Origin: Marivita sp.
Lineage (GTDB): Bacteria > Pseudomonadota > Alphaproteobacteria > Rhodobacterales > Rhodobacteraceae
Length of the DNA: 40,165 bases
Direction: 5' to 3'
Assembly (NCBI RefSeq): GCF_017643905.1
Contig: NZ_JAEPMO010000016.1
Location: 1-40,165 of the forward strand
Shown here: positions 31,439 to 40,114 of the stretch, one piece after another
How the letters are laid out: each line of letters begins with the position of its first letter
Position numbering within the stretch: position 1 is the stretch's first letter
The notes under the pieces: model-generated
What the model was told of the DNA's origin: nothing
The model's input: only the letters and a program-made list of their open reading frames with translations
Database searches by the model: none
Program-made: the position numbers and the translations under genes

Positions 31439-33739
31439 CTAAGCCTCCCTGCTGATGGCAACACAATCGGCGAAATACTGAACCTGATTGTTCTCGTCCA
31501 CCTCTTGCACCAGCCCATGAATGTCGATCTCGAACCCCGGACATTCGCGCGCGAAGGTTCTGTTGAATTTGAGATATTCGACGATCTTCTTGTTGAACAC
31601 CTCACCTGGGATCAAAAGCGGAATGCCCGGCGGGTACGGTGTCACAAGGCTTGTTGTGATACGTCCTTCAAGATCATCAATCGGCACGCGTTCGGTCGTG
31701 CGCGCAGCAATGTGCGAAAACGCATCTGTTGGCTTCATCGCGGGTACAAGATCGCTAAGATACATGTCCGTCGACAGAACAGCCACGTCGGATTTGGCAT
31801 AGAGCGAATGGACGTGTTGGCACATGTCGCCCAGACCCATCTGTTCATAACGCGGTTGTTTGGCGCAGAATTTCGGCATGCAACGCCACATCGGGACGTT
31901 CTTGTCATAGTCGTCCTTGAATTGCTGCAACGCGGTTAAAAGCGAATTCCAGCGGCCCTTGGTGATGCCGATCGTGAACATGATGAAAAAGCTGTAGAGA
32001 CCGGTTTTCTCAACAACGACGCCATGTTCCGCCAGATACTTTGTCACGATGGACGCCGGGATGCCGGAAAAGTCGAACTTCCCATCCAGGTTCATCCCCG
32101 GCGTGATGACTGTGGCCTTGATCGGGTCCAGCATGTTGAAGCCGGGGGCCATGTCGCCGAAGGCATGCCAGGACTCTTCGCCGTCCGACGGCTGCACTCC
32201 TTCGGCATCGGTCTTTTTCAGCACCCAGTTGGTTGGACTGTCGATGCCTTCTTCGTCCAACTCTTCCGGTCCCCAAACCTGGAACCACCAGTCGTTGCCG
32301 TATTCTTCATCCACCTTTCGCATCGCGCGCCGGAAATCGAGCGACTCGAGCAGGCTTTCTTCGACCAAAGCGCGCCCGCCCGGAGGCTCCATCATCGCTG
32401 CCGCGACGTCGCAACTGGCGATGATGCTGTATTGCGGGCTGGTCGAGGTGTGCATCAAATACGCCTCGTTGAACAGGTGCCGGTCCAGTTTGGTATTCTT
32501 GCTGTCCTGCACCAAGACATGGCTTGCCTGCGAAATCCCCGCCAGAAGCTTGTGAATGGACTGGGTTGAATAGGTCACCGAATGGCTCGGGCGCTCGCGA
32601 TTGCGCCCCATGGCGTGGAAGGTCCCATAAAACGGATGAAAAGCCGCATGCGGCAACCACGCCTCGTCGAAATGCAGGTTTTCGACATAGCCGTCGAGCA
32701 TGTCCTTGATCGTCTCGGTGTTGTACAGAACACCGTCATAGGTTGATTGCGTCAGGGTGATGATCCGTGGCTTGACGGTATCCGCATCCACATGCGCCAA
32801 GAGCGGGTTTGAGCGGATCTTCTCCTTGATCGACTCGATTGAAAACTCGGCCTTCGGAATGGGCCCGATGATGCCGTAGTGGTTGCGCGTCGGCTTCATG
32901 AAAACCGGGATGGCACCGGTCATGATGATGCTGTGCAGGATGGACTTGTGGCAGTTTCGGTCAACGACCACCACATCGCCGGGGGCAACGGTATGGTGCC
33001 AGACCATCTTGTTCGATGTGCTCGTCCCATTGGTCACGAAGAAGCAGTGATCGGCGTTGAAAATTCGTGCCGCATTGCGTTCGGACGCGCCGATTGCGCC
33101 GTTGTGGTCAAGCAGTTGGCCCAGTTCCTCGACCGAGTTGCACACATCGGCGCGCAGCATGTTTTCGCCGTAGAACTGGTGGTACATCTGCCCAATGGGG
33201 CTTTTCAGAAAGGCGACTCCGCCAGAATGTCCGGGACAGTGCCATGAGTAAGAACCATCTTCGGCATAATCGAGCAGCGCCTTGAAGAACGGCGGCTGGA
33301 TGCCTTCGATATAGGCCTTGGCGTCACGGACGATGTGGCGGGCCACGAATTCCGGCGTGTCCTCAAAGGTGTGAATGAACCCATGCAGTTCGCGCAGGAT
33401 GTCGTTGGGCAGATGGCGGCTCGTCTTGGTTTCACCGTAGATGTAAATCGGCACTTCGTTGTTTTTCCGACGGACTTCTTCGATAAAGGACCGCAGGTTC
33501 AACACGGCGGGATCAAGATCGGGTCCGGGTGTGAATTCCTCGTCATCGATGGACAACACAAAGGCGCTTGCGCGGGATTGCTGCTGTGCGAATTGCGATA
33601 GGTCTCCGTAGCTGGTTGTGCCCAGCACCTCGAAGCCTTCGCTCTCGATGGCACCGGCAATGGCACGGATGCCCAGGCCGGACGAGTTGTCTGAACGGAA
33701 ATCCTCGTCAATGATGACGATGGGAAAGCGGAATTTCAT
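31439..33739 (-). CDS. Orn/Lys/Arg decarboxylase, fold type I, with N-terminal receiver-like domain
   Basis: A 766-residue PLP-dependent basic amino acid decarboxylase. Seen: a receiver-like wing domain (1-130, IVIIDEDFRSDNSSGLGIRA); the core start SYSWHCPGHSGGVAFLKSP (near 165); HFDEAW (356-361) with the PLP aspartate; the PLP lysine K397 in TYSTQSIHKLLAG; and a C-terminal domain ending RECPGFEIDIHGL. This is the large inducible/biosynthetic class of E. coli AdiA, CadA and SpeC. Which of arginine, lysine or ornithine is used is not settled by sequence; an agmatinase 9 kb away favours arginine. GGAG 6-8 bases upstream fixes the start at 33739. It is transcribed alone. Confidence 0.9.
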   Translation of the reverse strand: MKFRFPIVIIDEDFRSDNSSGLGIRAIAGAIESEGFEVLGTTSYGDLSQFAQQQSRASAFVLSIDDEEFTPGPDLDPAVLNLRSFIEEVRRKNNEVPIYIYGETKTSRHLPNDILRELHGFIHTFEDTPEFVARHIVRDAKAYIEGIQPPFFKALLDYAEDGSYSWHCPGHSGGVAFLKSPIGQMYHQFYGENMLRADVCNSVEELGQLLDHNGAIGASERNAARIFNADHCFFVTNGTSTSNKMVWHHTVAPGDVVVVDRNCHKSILHSIIMTGAIPVFMKPTRNHYGIIGPIPKAEFSIESIKEKIRSNPLLAHVDADTVKPRIITLTQSTYDGVLYNTETIKDMLDGYVENLHFDEAWLPHAAFHPFYGTFHAMGRNRERPSHSVTYSTQSIHKLLAGISQASHVLVQDSKNTKLDRHLFNEAYLMHTSTSPQYSIIASCDVAAAMMEPPGGRALVEESLLESLDFRRAMRKVDEEYGNDWWFQVWGPEELDEEGIDSPTNWVLKKTDAEGVQPSDGEESWHAFGDMAPGFNMLDPIKATVITPGMNLDGKFDFSGIPASIVTKYLAEHGVVVEKTGLYSFFIMFTIGITKGRWNSLLTALQQFKDDYDKNVPMWRCMPKFCAKQPRYEQMGLGDMCQHVHSLYAKSDVAVLSTDMYLSDLVPAMKPTDAFSHIAARTTERVPIDDLEGRITTSLVTPYPPGIPLLIPGEVFNKKIVEYLKFNRTFARECPGFEIDIHGLVQEVDENNQVQYFADCVAISREA

Positions 33740-33933
33740 AGAGAGCTCCAGTAAGGAAGGTTCAGGCTGTGCTGTCTGCCTGGCGATGCGCTTTTTCGAC
33801 ACCCGTCCGAGTCAAAGACCATGAGGTCATGCCTGATTGATATGACGGTCTTCGCGGTCCAAGCGCAAGTTGCTTTCGGCAATTCTGTGCCAGCGCGCTT
33901 GCCTTTGAGGCATCTTCCTGCTGTGCTGACCCA

Positions 33934-35076
33934 ATGCCAATTACCCTTTCCCGCATCACCGTCACCGCATACCGCGTACCGATTTCGTCACCAGTGGCGA
34001 CGTCCTTTGGCGTCATGCAGAACCGTCCCGCCGTCTTCGTTCGGGTTGAGGACAGCGACGGAGCCTTCGGCTGGGGCGAGATTTTCGCCAATTGGCCCGC
34101 CGCAGGGGCCGAACATCGTGCCCGGCTGGTGGTCGAGGACATGGCTGACCTGCTTCTGGGAACGTCGTTCAACAGCGCGCATGACCTCTTCATGCAACTT
34201 ACGGACAAGACCCATATCCGCGCCCTGCAATGCGGCGAATGGGGACCGTTCCGTCAGGTCATCGCGGGTCTGGACACCGCCATGACTGACCTTGAGGCGC
34301 GCCGCGCAGGAGTTTCGGTGGCGCGGTTTCTGAACCCTGAAGCTGCACAAACCGTCCCGTGCTACGCCAGCGGGATCGCCATTGCCCAAGCCGCACGACA
34401 AATCGCCGAAAGCCGAAAGGCCGGCTTTTCCGCCTTCAAGGTCAAAGTCGGCTTTGATCTGACACGTGACACGGATCTGTTGACCCAACTCACCTCGACA
34501 CTCAGGGCGGGCGAAATCCTCTGCGCTGACGCCAACCAGGCTTGGGCGCTTCCCGAGGCCGAACGCTTCGTGGCCTCCTGCCGCGACCTGCCCTTGGGAT
34601 GGCTGGAAGAGCCCCTGCCCGCAGATGCGCCCCTGACCCATTGGCAGGCGCTGGCGGATCAAAGCCCGATGCCGCTGGCCGGAGGCGAAAACATCACCGG
34701 CACCGGTGGTTTTGCCGATGCCATCGCCACTGGCGTCTTTGGTGTCTTGCAACCCGACATCGCCAAATGGGGCGGGTTCAGCGGATGCTGGCCCGTGGCA
34801 CAGGCGATCCGAAGCGCCGGACTACGCTACTGCCCGCACTTCCTCGGCGGCGGCATCGGCCTCATTGCGTCGGCCCATCTGCTCGCCGCTGCGGGAGGCG
34901 ATGGCCTGCTCGAAGTGGACGTGAACCCCAACCCCTTACGCGATGCGTTCGACCCATGGCGGGGAGCGGCAGATCGCGGCACGCTCACCTTGTCCGATGC
35001 GCCCGGTCTCGGGATCACCAGCCTTCCCCACGAGATTGCACAATTCGCAAGCTATTCCCGCGATCTGCATATCTGA
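33934..35076 (+). CDS. Enolase-superfamily enzyme, mandelate racemase/muconate lactonizing group
   Basis: A 380-residue metal-dependent enzyme that removes the alpha-proton of a carboxylate. Seen: N-terminal capping domain; KxK as K169/K171 in AFKVKVGFD; metal ligands D199 (ADANQAW), E225/E226 (WLEEPLP) and E252 (AGGEN); D275 in QPDIAKWGG and H302 in CPHFLGGG. KxK together with a D/H pair is the mandelate-racemase type catalytic set, used by sugar-acid dehydratases and racemases. The substrate is unknown. It is divergent from the decarboxylase (194 bases between starts) and 121 bases upstream of the phosphodiesterase; the ribosome site is poor, so the start is a little uncertain. Confidence 0.82.
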   Translation: MPITLSRITVTAYRVPISSPVATSFGVMQNRPAVFVRVEDSDGAFGWGEIFANWPAAGAEHRARLVVEDMADLLLGTSFNSAHDLFMQLTDKTHIRALQCGEWGPFRQVIAGLDTAMTDLEARRAGVSVARFLNPEAAQTVPCYASGIAIAQAARQIAESRKAGFSAFKVKVGFDLTRDTDLLTQLTSTLRAGEILCADANQAWALPEAERFVASCRDLPLGWLEEPLPADAPLTHWQALADQSPMPLAGGENITGTGGFADAIATGVFGVLQPDIAKWGGFSGCWPVAQAIRSAGLRYCPHFLGGGIGLIASAHLLAAAGGDGLLEVDVNPNPLRDAFDPWRGAADRGTLTLSDAPGLGITSLPHEIAQFASYSRDLHI

Positions 35077-35116
35077 AAAACGTCAGCTTTCCTTCGCGGG
35101 TGGCAAATTCATGCCA

Positions 35117-35134
35117 CTGCCACGAAACTGCTAC
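35117..35134 (+). promoter_or_regulatory. Possible Pho box upstream of the 2',3'-cyclic nucleotide phosphodiesterase gene
   Basis: CTGCCAC and CTGCTAC are direct repeats with 4 bases between, the 11-base spacing of PhoB half-sites (consensus CTGTCAT). Each half differs from consensus at two or three positions. The position, 64-81 bases before the start codon of a phosphate-scavenging enzyme, makes sense biologically, but the match is only moderate. Confidence 0.35.
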
Positions 35135-35197
35135 CCGGCTGTGCGCTTTCCATCCTAACCTGTCCTCAGAACCAATCCAGATCAGGGGGACACGATC

Positions 35198-37153
35198 ATG
35201 GCTCTGTCGCTGAACCGTCGAGGTTTTCTGGCCAGTACGGCTGGCTTTCTCGCGCTGCACCCGTTTTCGGTGCGCGCCATGTCCAATCAGGCGCATCTGC
35301 GGATCATGGAAACAACGGACCTGCACGTGCATGTGCATCCCTATGACTATTACGGCGATCGCCCAACCGACACAGTGGGCCTGAGCCGTGTCGCCACCAT
35401 CATCCAGAACATCCGGGCCGAGGCCACGAATTCGATCCTGCTCGACAATGGCGATTTCTTGCAGGGCAACCCGATGGGCGATTACATCGCCTATGAACGC
35501 GGGATGAAAGAAGGTGACATGCACCCGATCATCACCGCGATGAACACGCTGGGCTTTGACGGCTCCACCCTGGGCAATCACGAATTCAACTACGGCCTCG
35601 ATTTTCTGATGAAAGCGCTGGCGGGCGCGGATTTCCCTGTCGTTTCGGCCAACGTGGTCAAGACCGCAGGCGCCACGCCGCGTGAAGACACCACGCTGGT
35701 GCCGCCCTATGTGATCCTCGACCGCGAGATCACCGACGGAGGCGGAAACACCCACCCGATCCGCATCGGCCTCATCGGATTTGTGCCGCCGCAGATCATG
35801 ACATGGGATCGCCGCCACCTCGAAGGCAACGTCACCGCCCGCGATATTCTCGAAGCCGCCCGCGCCTATGTCCCGCAGATCCGCGAACAGGGTGCGGACA
35901 TCGTGATCGCGCTGTCGCATTCCGGCATCGGCGCGGCTGAGGCCGAGGACATGATGGAGAACGCCTCCATCCCGCTGGCAGGTGTGGATGGAATCGACGT
36001 GATCCTGACCGGGCATTCGCATCTGGTCTTCCCCTCCTCCACCTATGACACCCTCCCCGGCCTCGACACCGCCAAAGGCACGATCATGGGCAAACCCGGC
36101 GTCATGGCAGGGTTCTGGGGCAGCCATATGGGCCTTGTCGATCTGATGCTCGAACGTGACGGCGACAGGTGGCGCGTGCTCAACCACCAGTCCGAAGCGC
36201 GACCGATTTCGCAGCGCAACGAGGACCGGTCCGTCACAGCACTGGTGCAGGATTATCAGCCGGTGATTAAGGCCACGCAAAAAGACCACGAGGAAACGCT
36301 CGCCTATGTCCGCCGCGCTGTGGGAAAGACAGCCGCGCCCCTGCACAGCTATTTCGCGCTGGTGGCCGACGATCCGTCTGTCCAGATCGTGTCCAACGCC
36401 CAAACCTGGTACATCGCACAGATGATGCAGGGCACGCCGAATGAAGGTCTGCCGATCCTGTCCGCCGCCGCACCCTTCAAGGCAGGCGGTCGGGGTGGGC
36501 CGGAGTATTACACCGACGTGCCGGTGGGCGATGTGGCGATCAAGAACGTCGCCGATCTTTACCTCTACCCCAACACCGTGCGCGCCGTGCGGGTGACGGG
36601 GGCGCAGGTGAAAGACTGGCTGGAACGCTCGGCGGGCATGTTCAATCAGGTGGAACCCGGTTCGACCGACGCGCCGCTCCTGAACCCCAACTTCCCCAGC
36701 TACAATTTCGATGTCATCGACGGGGTCAGCTACCAGATCGACCTCAGCCAGCCATCGAAATTCGACCGCGACGGCGCTGTCATCAACCCCGACGCCAACC
36801 GCATCGTGAACCTGACCTATCAGGGCGCACCGATCGACCCGGCGGCAGAGTTCATCATTGCTACGAACAATTACCGCGCGGGCGGCGGCGGCAGCTTCCC
36901 CGGCACCGGCGACACCATCGTGTTCGAAGGCCCGGATACCAACCGCGACGTGATTGTCCGATACATCGTGGAGCAAGGCACCATCGATCCCAAGGCCGAT
37001 TTCAACTGGCGTTTTGCACCGTTGGCGGGCACCAGCGTGATTTTTGAGACCGGCCCCGCCGGCGCGAAATACGCAGGCTCTCTCGACGGCATGACACTCG
37101 AAGAAGCCGGCACAAACGCGGATGGCTTTGCGCTCTTCCGTATGACGCTCTGA
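35198..37153 (+). CDS. cpdB: 2',3'-cyclic-nucleotide 2'-phosphodiesterase/3'-nucleotidase
   Basis: A 651-residue periplasmic enzyme that converts 2',3'-cyclic nucleotides to 3'-nucleotides and then to nucleosides and phosphate. Seen: a Tat signal ([16 protein letters not shown]) with a twin arginine; metallophosphatase motifs [47 protein letters not shown] and [10 protein letters not shown]; and the C-terminal nucleotidase domain with [16 protein letters not shown] and [15 protein letters not shown]. Tat export fits a protein that folds with metals in the cytoplasm; E. coli CpdB uses Sec instead. CAGGGGGA is a good ribosome site. A composite repeat and terminator follow. Confidence 0.94.
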   Translation: MALSLNRRGFLASTAGFLALHPFSVRAMSNQAHLRIMETTDLHVHVHPYDYYGDRPTDTVGLSRVATIIQNIRAEATNSILLDNGDFLQGNPMGDYIAYERGMKEGDMHPIITAMNTLGFDGSTLGNHEFNYGLDFLMKALAGADFPVVSANVVKTAGATPREDTTLVPPYVILDREITDGGGNTHPIRIGLIGFVPPQIMTWDRRHLEGNVTARDILEAARAYVPQIREQGADIVIALSHSGIGAAEAEDMMENASIPLAGVDGIDVILTGHSHLVFPSSTYDTLPGLDTAKGTIMGKPGVMAGFWGSHMGLVDLMLERDGDRWRVLNHQSEARPISQRNEDRSVTALVQDYQPVIKATQKDHEETLAYVRRAVGKTAAPLHSYFALVADDPSVQIVSNAQTWYIAQMMQGTPNEGLPILSAAAPFKAGGRGGPEYYTDVPVGDVAIKNVADLYLYPNTVRAVRVTGAQVKDWLERSAGMFNQVEPGSTDAPLLNPNFPSYNFDVIDGVSYQIDLSQPSKFDRDGAVINPDANRIVNLTYQGAPIDPAAEFIIATNNYRAGGGGSFPGTGDTIVFEGPDTNRDVIVRYIVEQGTIDPKADFNWRFAPLAGTSVIFETGPAGAKYAGSLDGMTLEEAGTNADGFALFRMTL

Positions 37154-37162
37154 CGAAAGCCA

Positions 37163-37254
37163 GCTTCTCTGGTTCACAAATACTTCGGGGGAGTCCGCCT
37201 TTGGCGGACGGGGGCAGAGCCCCCGCCCCGGTCGGAGCGGCAAAGCCGATCCGA
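37163..37254. repeat. Composite three-hairpin intergenic repeat, copy 2
   Basis: The second copy of the 4533-4626 element, between the convergent phosphodiesterase and trigger factor genes. The 29-base head (37163-37191) differs at one base. Three stems follow: GTCCGCC/GGCGGAC (37193-37209), CGGGGGC/GCCCCCG (37209-37225) and a ten-pair stem with one mismatch (37232-37254). Stem sequences differ from copy 1 while pairing is kept, which points to selection on structure. Confidence 0.8.
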
Positions 37255-37266
37255 TCCTCAAACGGA

Positions 37267-37292
37267 AAAGGCCGCCCAACCGGGCGGCCTTT
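37267..37292. terminator. Bidirectional terminator between the phosphodiesterase and trigger factor genes
   Basis: AAAGGCCGCCC and GGGCGGCCTTT form an eleven-pair stem with an AACC loop. It is 22 bases from the trigger factor stop codon and follows the composite repeat. Confidence 0.88.
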
Positions 37293-37313
37293 GGATTTCA
37301 AAACCCGAAGGTC

Positions 37314-38645
37314 TTATTCGGCGTCAAGCGCCTCGATGGCTTTTTCCAGCTCGTCCTTCGAAACTTGTTTCTCGGTCACGGTCGCCTGTTCGGCCACGTG
37401 ATCGACAACCTTGTCCTCGAAGATGGGCGCACGCAGCTGCTGCTGCATCTGCTGGTTCTGGCGCACGAAGTCGAAGAACGCACGTTCCTGACCCGGGTAT
37501 TGACGTGCCTGGGCCATGATCGCTTGAGTCATCTCCGCGTCCGTCACGGTGACCTCGGCTTTTTGACCCAGTTCGGCCAGCAAGAGGCCCAGCTTGACGC
37601 GGCGTTCTGCCAGCTTGGTGTGCTCATCGGTCGGCGTGATCTCGGGGTGATCGTGGCCATGCACATCCGGGTTTTCTTCGTGCCAAAGCTGATGCGCGAT
37701 CTGCTTGGCTTCGGCATCAACCAGCGACGGCGGCAGGTCGACAGACACCTTCTCGTCCAGCTGATCCAGCAACGCACGCTTCATCACCTGACGCGCGGCG
37801 CCCGTGTATTCGACTTCCAGACGCTCGGCGATCTGCGCCTTCAGGGCGGCCAGATCCTCTGCACCGAACTTCTTTGCCAGCTCGTCGTCGATCTCGGCGG
37901 CCACAGGTTCCTTGACGGCTTTGACGGTGCATTCGAACACCGCGTCCTTGCCGGCAAGATTTTCGGCACCGTACTCGTCCGGGAACTTGACCTCTACGTT
38001 CTTTTCTTCGCCGACCTTCACACCGACCAGTTGGTCTTCGAAACCGGGAATGAAGGAACCGGAGCCCAGGACGAGCGGGTAATCTTCGGCCGCACCACCG
38101 TCAAAGGCTTCGCCATCCACTTTGCCAAGGAAGTCGATTACAACCTGATCGCCCTCTTTCGACTTGGAGCCTTTCTTGCGATCCTTGAAGTTCTGTGCCG
38201 TCTCGGCAAGGTTCTTGAGCGCCTCGTCCACTTCCGCGTCGCCGGCCTTGACGACCAACTTCTCAAGCTTCAGCGACGTAAGATCGACCTCGGGCATTTC
38301 CGGCAGTTTTTCATAATACATCGCGACTTCGATATCGTCGCCTTCTTTCCAGTCCTCATTGGTCATCTTGACCTCGGGCTGGAGCGCCGGGCGGTCGCCA
38401 CTGTCTTCAAAGTGCTTGGCCATCGCGCCGTCGATGGTTTCCTGCATGGCTTCGCCCAAAAGGCGCTGGCCAAACTGCTTCTTCAGAAGCGGCATCGGCA
38501 CCTTGCCTTTGCGGAAGCCCTTCATTTCGATTTCGGGCTGCGCTTCCTTGAGCTTTTCATTCACCTTTGCGTCCAATTCGCCCGCCGTGACGGTGATCGA
38601 ATAGCTGCGCTTGAGGCCTTCATTGAGAGTTTCGGTGACCTGCAT
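37314..38645 (-). CDS. tig: Trigger factor
   Basis: A 443-residue ribosome-associated chaperone and prolyl isomerase. Seen: start [19 protein letters not shown], the ribosome-docking signature [18 protein letters not shown] (near 42-58), an FKBP domain (about 155-245) with [20 protein letters not shown] and [17 protein letters not shown], and a helical C-terminal chaperone part rich in Gln (NQQMQQQLR). I start at 38645, where AAGGA lies upstream and homology begins; a longer frame to 38702 is not supported. A histidine-rich [13 protein letters not shown] loop near residue 320 is a small local oddity. It has a predicted promoter of its own. Confidence 0.96.
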   Translation of the reverse strand: MQVTETLNEGLKRSYSITVTAGELDAKVNEKLKEAQPEIEMKGFRKGKVPMPLLKKQFGQRLLGEAMQETIDGAMAKHFEDSGDRPALQPEVKMTNEDWKEGDDIEVAMYYEKLPEMPEVDLTSLKLEKLVVKAGDAEVDEALKNLAETAQNFKDRKKGSKSKEGDQVVIDFLGKVDGEAFDGGAAEDYPLVLGSGSFIPGFEDQLVGVKVGEEKNVEVKFPDEYGAENLAGKDAVFECTVKAVKEPVAAEIDDELAKKFGAEDLAALKAQIAERLEVEYTGAARQVMKRALLDQLDEKVSVDLPPSLVDAEAKQIAHQLWHEENPDVHGHDHPEITPTDEHTKLAERRVKLGLLLAELGQKAEVTVTDAEMTQAIMAQARQYPGQERAFFDFVRQNQQMQQQLRAPIFEDKVVDHVAEQATVTEKQVSKDELEKAIEALDAE

Positions 38646-38669
38646 GTCGTCCTTATCCATTGCATGGGG

Positions 38670-38689
38670 GCCGCGGAGGCGTCCGCGGC
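38670..38689 (-). other. GC-rich hairpin in the trigger factor leader
   Basis: GCCGCGGA and TCCGCGGC form an eight-pair stem around four bases, about 25-44 bases before the tig start codon and within the predicted leader. Function unknown; it does not reach the ribosome site. Confidence 0.5.
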
Positions 38690-38705
38690 GGTCAAAATCC
38701 ACAGC

Positions 38706-38734
38706 CTCTTAGAGGGGCGACCGAGAGTCCGCAA
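38706..38734 (-). promoter_or_regulatory. Predicted tig promoter
   Basis: On the minus strand TTGCGG (38734-38729) and TAAGAG (38711-38706) are 17 bases apart. The leader would be about 54 bases and contains the GC-rich hairpin. The -35 lies 22 bases after the upstream methyltransferase stop, so tig is likely transcribed on its own. Confidence 0.5.
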
Positions 38735-38755
38735 GCAGGAAATGTGGCCGCCCGG

Positions 38756-39742
38756 TCAGGCGTCTGCGGGAAGCTGCGCTTCGCCATCGCCCTGACGTCG
38801 CACCCGTGCGTTTGGTCCGCCCGCGGCAACGCAAAACCCGTGCACATCCATACCACGGTCCTTGCGCAAGATCACATCGCGTATCTCGATCGCGCCGAAT
38901 CCTGCTGTCTGCAGAAGGTCGGTTACATATTCCCGCCCATGGGCAAAACGCCGGGTTTCGCGCAGCGTCATGTCGCTGTCCCTGGCCCGCTCGACCGTGA
39001 AGATGAGCGTGCCGTCAGCAGACAGGCTGGCCGCGCACCAAGCGATGATCCGCTCCAGGGCTCCGAGGTAGTTGAACACATCCGATGCCACGATCAGACC
39101 ATACTGCCCGGCCAGGATCGGCAACTCCTGGATATCGGCCTTCTCGAGCGTGTCATAACGACCCTTGGCGTGCGCCTCGTCGAGCATCGCCTGTGACAGG
39201 TCGATCCCGGTCAGATGATCGCAATACGGGCGCAACACAGGGCCGATCAACCCTGTGCCGCACCCGAGATCAAGCGCCCGTTGCACGGTCGCTCCGGACC
39301 TGACCTGCAATGCCTCTGAAATGAGCGTCGGCCCCTGATAGTCCAAGTGGTCCAGCAAAGATGCCTCGAAGCGGGGAGCATACTGATCGAAAAGCATCTC
39401 GACAAATGCCGGAGGCATGGTGTCGCTCAGCGGCTGATCGCGCAGCAAGTCCCGGCGCAGCCCCGCGCCGAACGGATCATCTGGTTGAAGCTCGACCGCA
39501 CGGTCCCATGCGCGCGCAGCCCCTTTGGGATCGCCCGCACGCTCCAGATACTCGCCCAGTCGGAACCATCCGGCGGCCCATGACGGAACAAGATCAAGTG
39601 CGCCTTGCAAGACGTCCACCGCTCCATCGAGATCCCCGTGATCTGCCAAGGTCTCGGAAAATTCAGCACGCCGGTCGGCATGCAGATCACCGGAGGCAAA
39701 CAGCTTTCCCACCATTTTCATCTGTCCAAGAAGCCCGCTCAT
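38756..39742 (-). CDS. TPR-domain SAM-dependent methyltransferase
   Basis: A 328-residue protein in two parts. Residues 23-90 form about two tetratricopeptide-like repeats (ETLADHGDLDGAVDVLQGAL and RLGEYLERAGDPKGAARAWD). A connecting motif FVEMLFDQYAPRFEASLLDHLDY is typical of this fusion family. The methyltransferase follows with ALDLGCGTGLIGPVL (157-170), GIDLSQAMLDEA, an acidic ligand region KADIQELP and SDVFNYLG. The substrate is not known; TPR units suggest a protein target. ATGs upstream of 39742 are possible, but MSGLLGQMKM has an AGG just upstream and fits the domain start best. It lies between tig and tRNA-Leu. Confidence 0.8.
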   Translation of the reverse strand: MSGLLGQMKMVGKLFASGDLHADRRAEFSETLADHGDLDGAVDVLQGALDLVPSWAAGWFRLGEYLERAGDPKGAARAWDRAVELQPDDPFGAGLRRDLLRDQPLSDTMPPAFVEMLFDQYAPRFEASLLDHLDYQGPTLISEALQVRSGATVQRALDLGCGTGLIGPVLRPYCDHLTGIDLSQAMLDEAHAKGRYDTLEKADIQELPILAGQYGLIVASDVFNYLGALERIIAWCAASLSADGTLIFTVERARDSDMTLRETRRFAHGREYVTDLLQTAGFGAIEIRDVILRKDRGMDVHGFCVAAGGPNARVRRQGDGEAQLPADA

Positions 39743-39893
39743 TTGCCTGCGGGAACAGGCCACGCGACGGGCGACACGCTGCACCTGAAATCCGGTGCCG
39801 GACGGTGCGATAGCGTGACGAAGAGCGGTCTGTCAACGGGGATCGCTATTCGGCAGGATGGCGCGACTGGACAGATGGCGAGATGGATGTCGA

Positions 39894-39977
39894 TGGTGCG
39901 GGTGAAGGGACTCGAACCCCCACGCCAAAGGCGCCAGAACCTAAATCTGGTGCGTCTACCAATTCCGCCACACCCGC
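39894..39977 (-). tRNA. tRNA-Leu, anticodon UAG
   Basis: On the minus strand the acceptor arms GCGGGTG and CACCCGC pair. The D arm holds AATTGGTAGACGC, the anticodon stem CCAGA/TCTGG carries loop TTTAGGT with anticodon TAG, a long variable arm (CGCCTTTGGCG) marks a class II tRNA, and the T arm is GGGGGTTCGAGTCCC. The discriminator A is at 39897 and a CCA end is encoded (39896-39894). All features fit tRNA-Leu reading CUN codons. Confidence 0.96.
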
Positions 39978-40017
39978 ATTGCGCCGGTGAGTAGCAAAGC
40001 TCTCGGGCTGATGCGAG

Positions 40018-40041
40018 CAGAATTTTCATACGAAAATTCTG
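40018..40041. repeat. Short symmetric hairpin upstream of the tRNA-Leu gene
   Basis: CAGAATTTTC and GAAAATTCTG pair perfectly around ATAC. It lies about 40 bases upstream of the tRNA 5' end, between it and the partial frame at the right edge. It could be a terminator for a gene outside the window or a member of the small hairpin group seen at 7668 and 26393. Confidence 0.5.
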
Positions 40042-40114
40042 TTATACCCGGAGTCACTGAAGACCCGAGATTTGAAGGGTTGACGTGCAAGCAGGTCGCG
40101 ATTCAGGTTACGGC

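Noticed and set aside
35015-37279. A 754-codon minus-strand open frame opposite the phosphodiesterase
   Set aside because: It is the mirror of a clear metallophosphatase gene and its N-terminus is encoded by the composite repeat.
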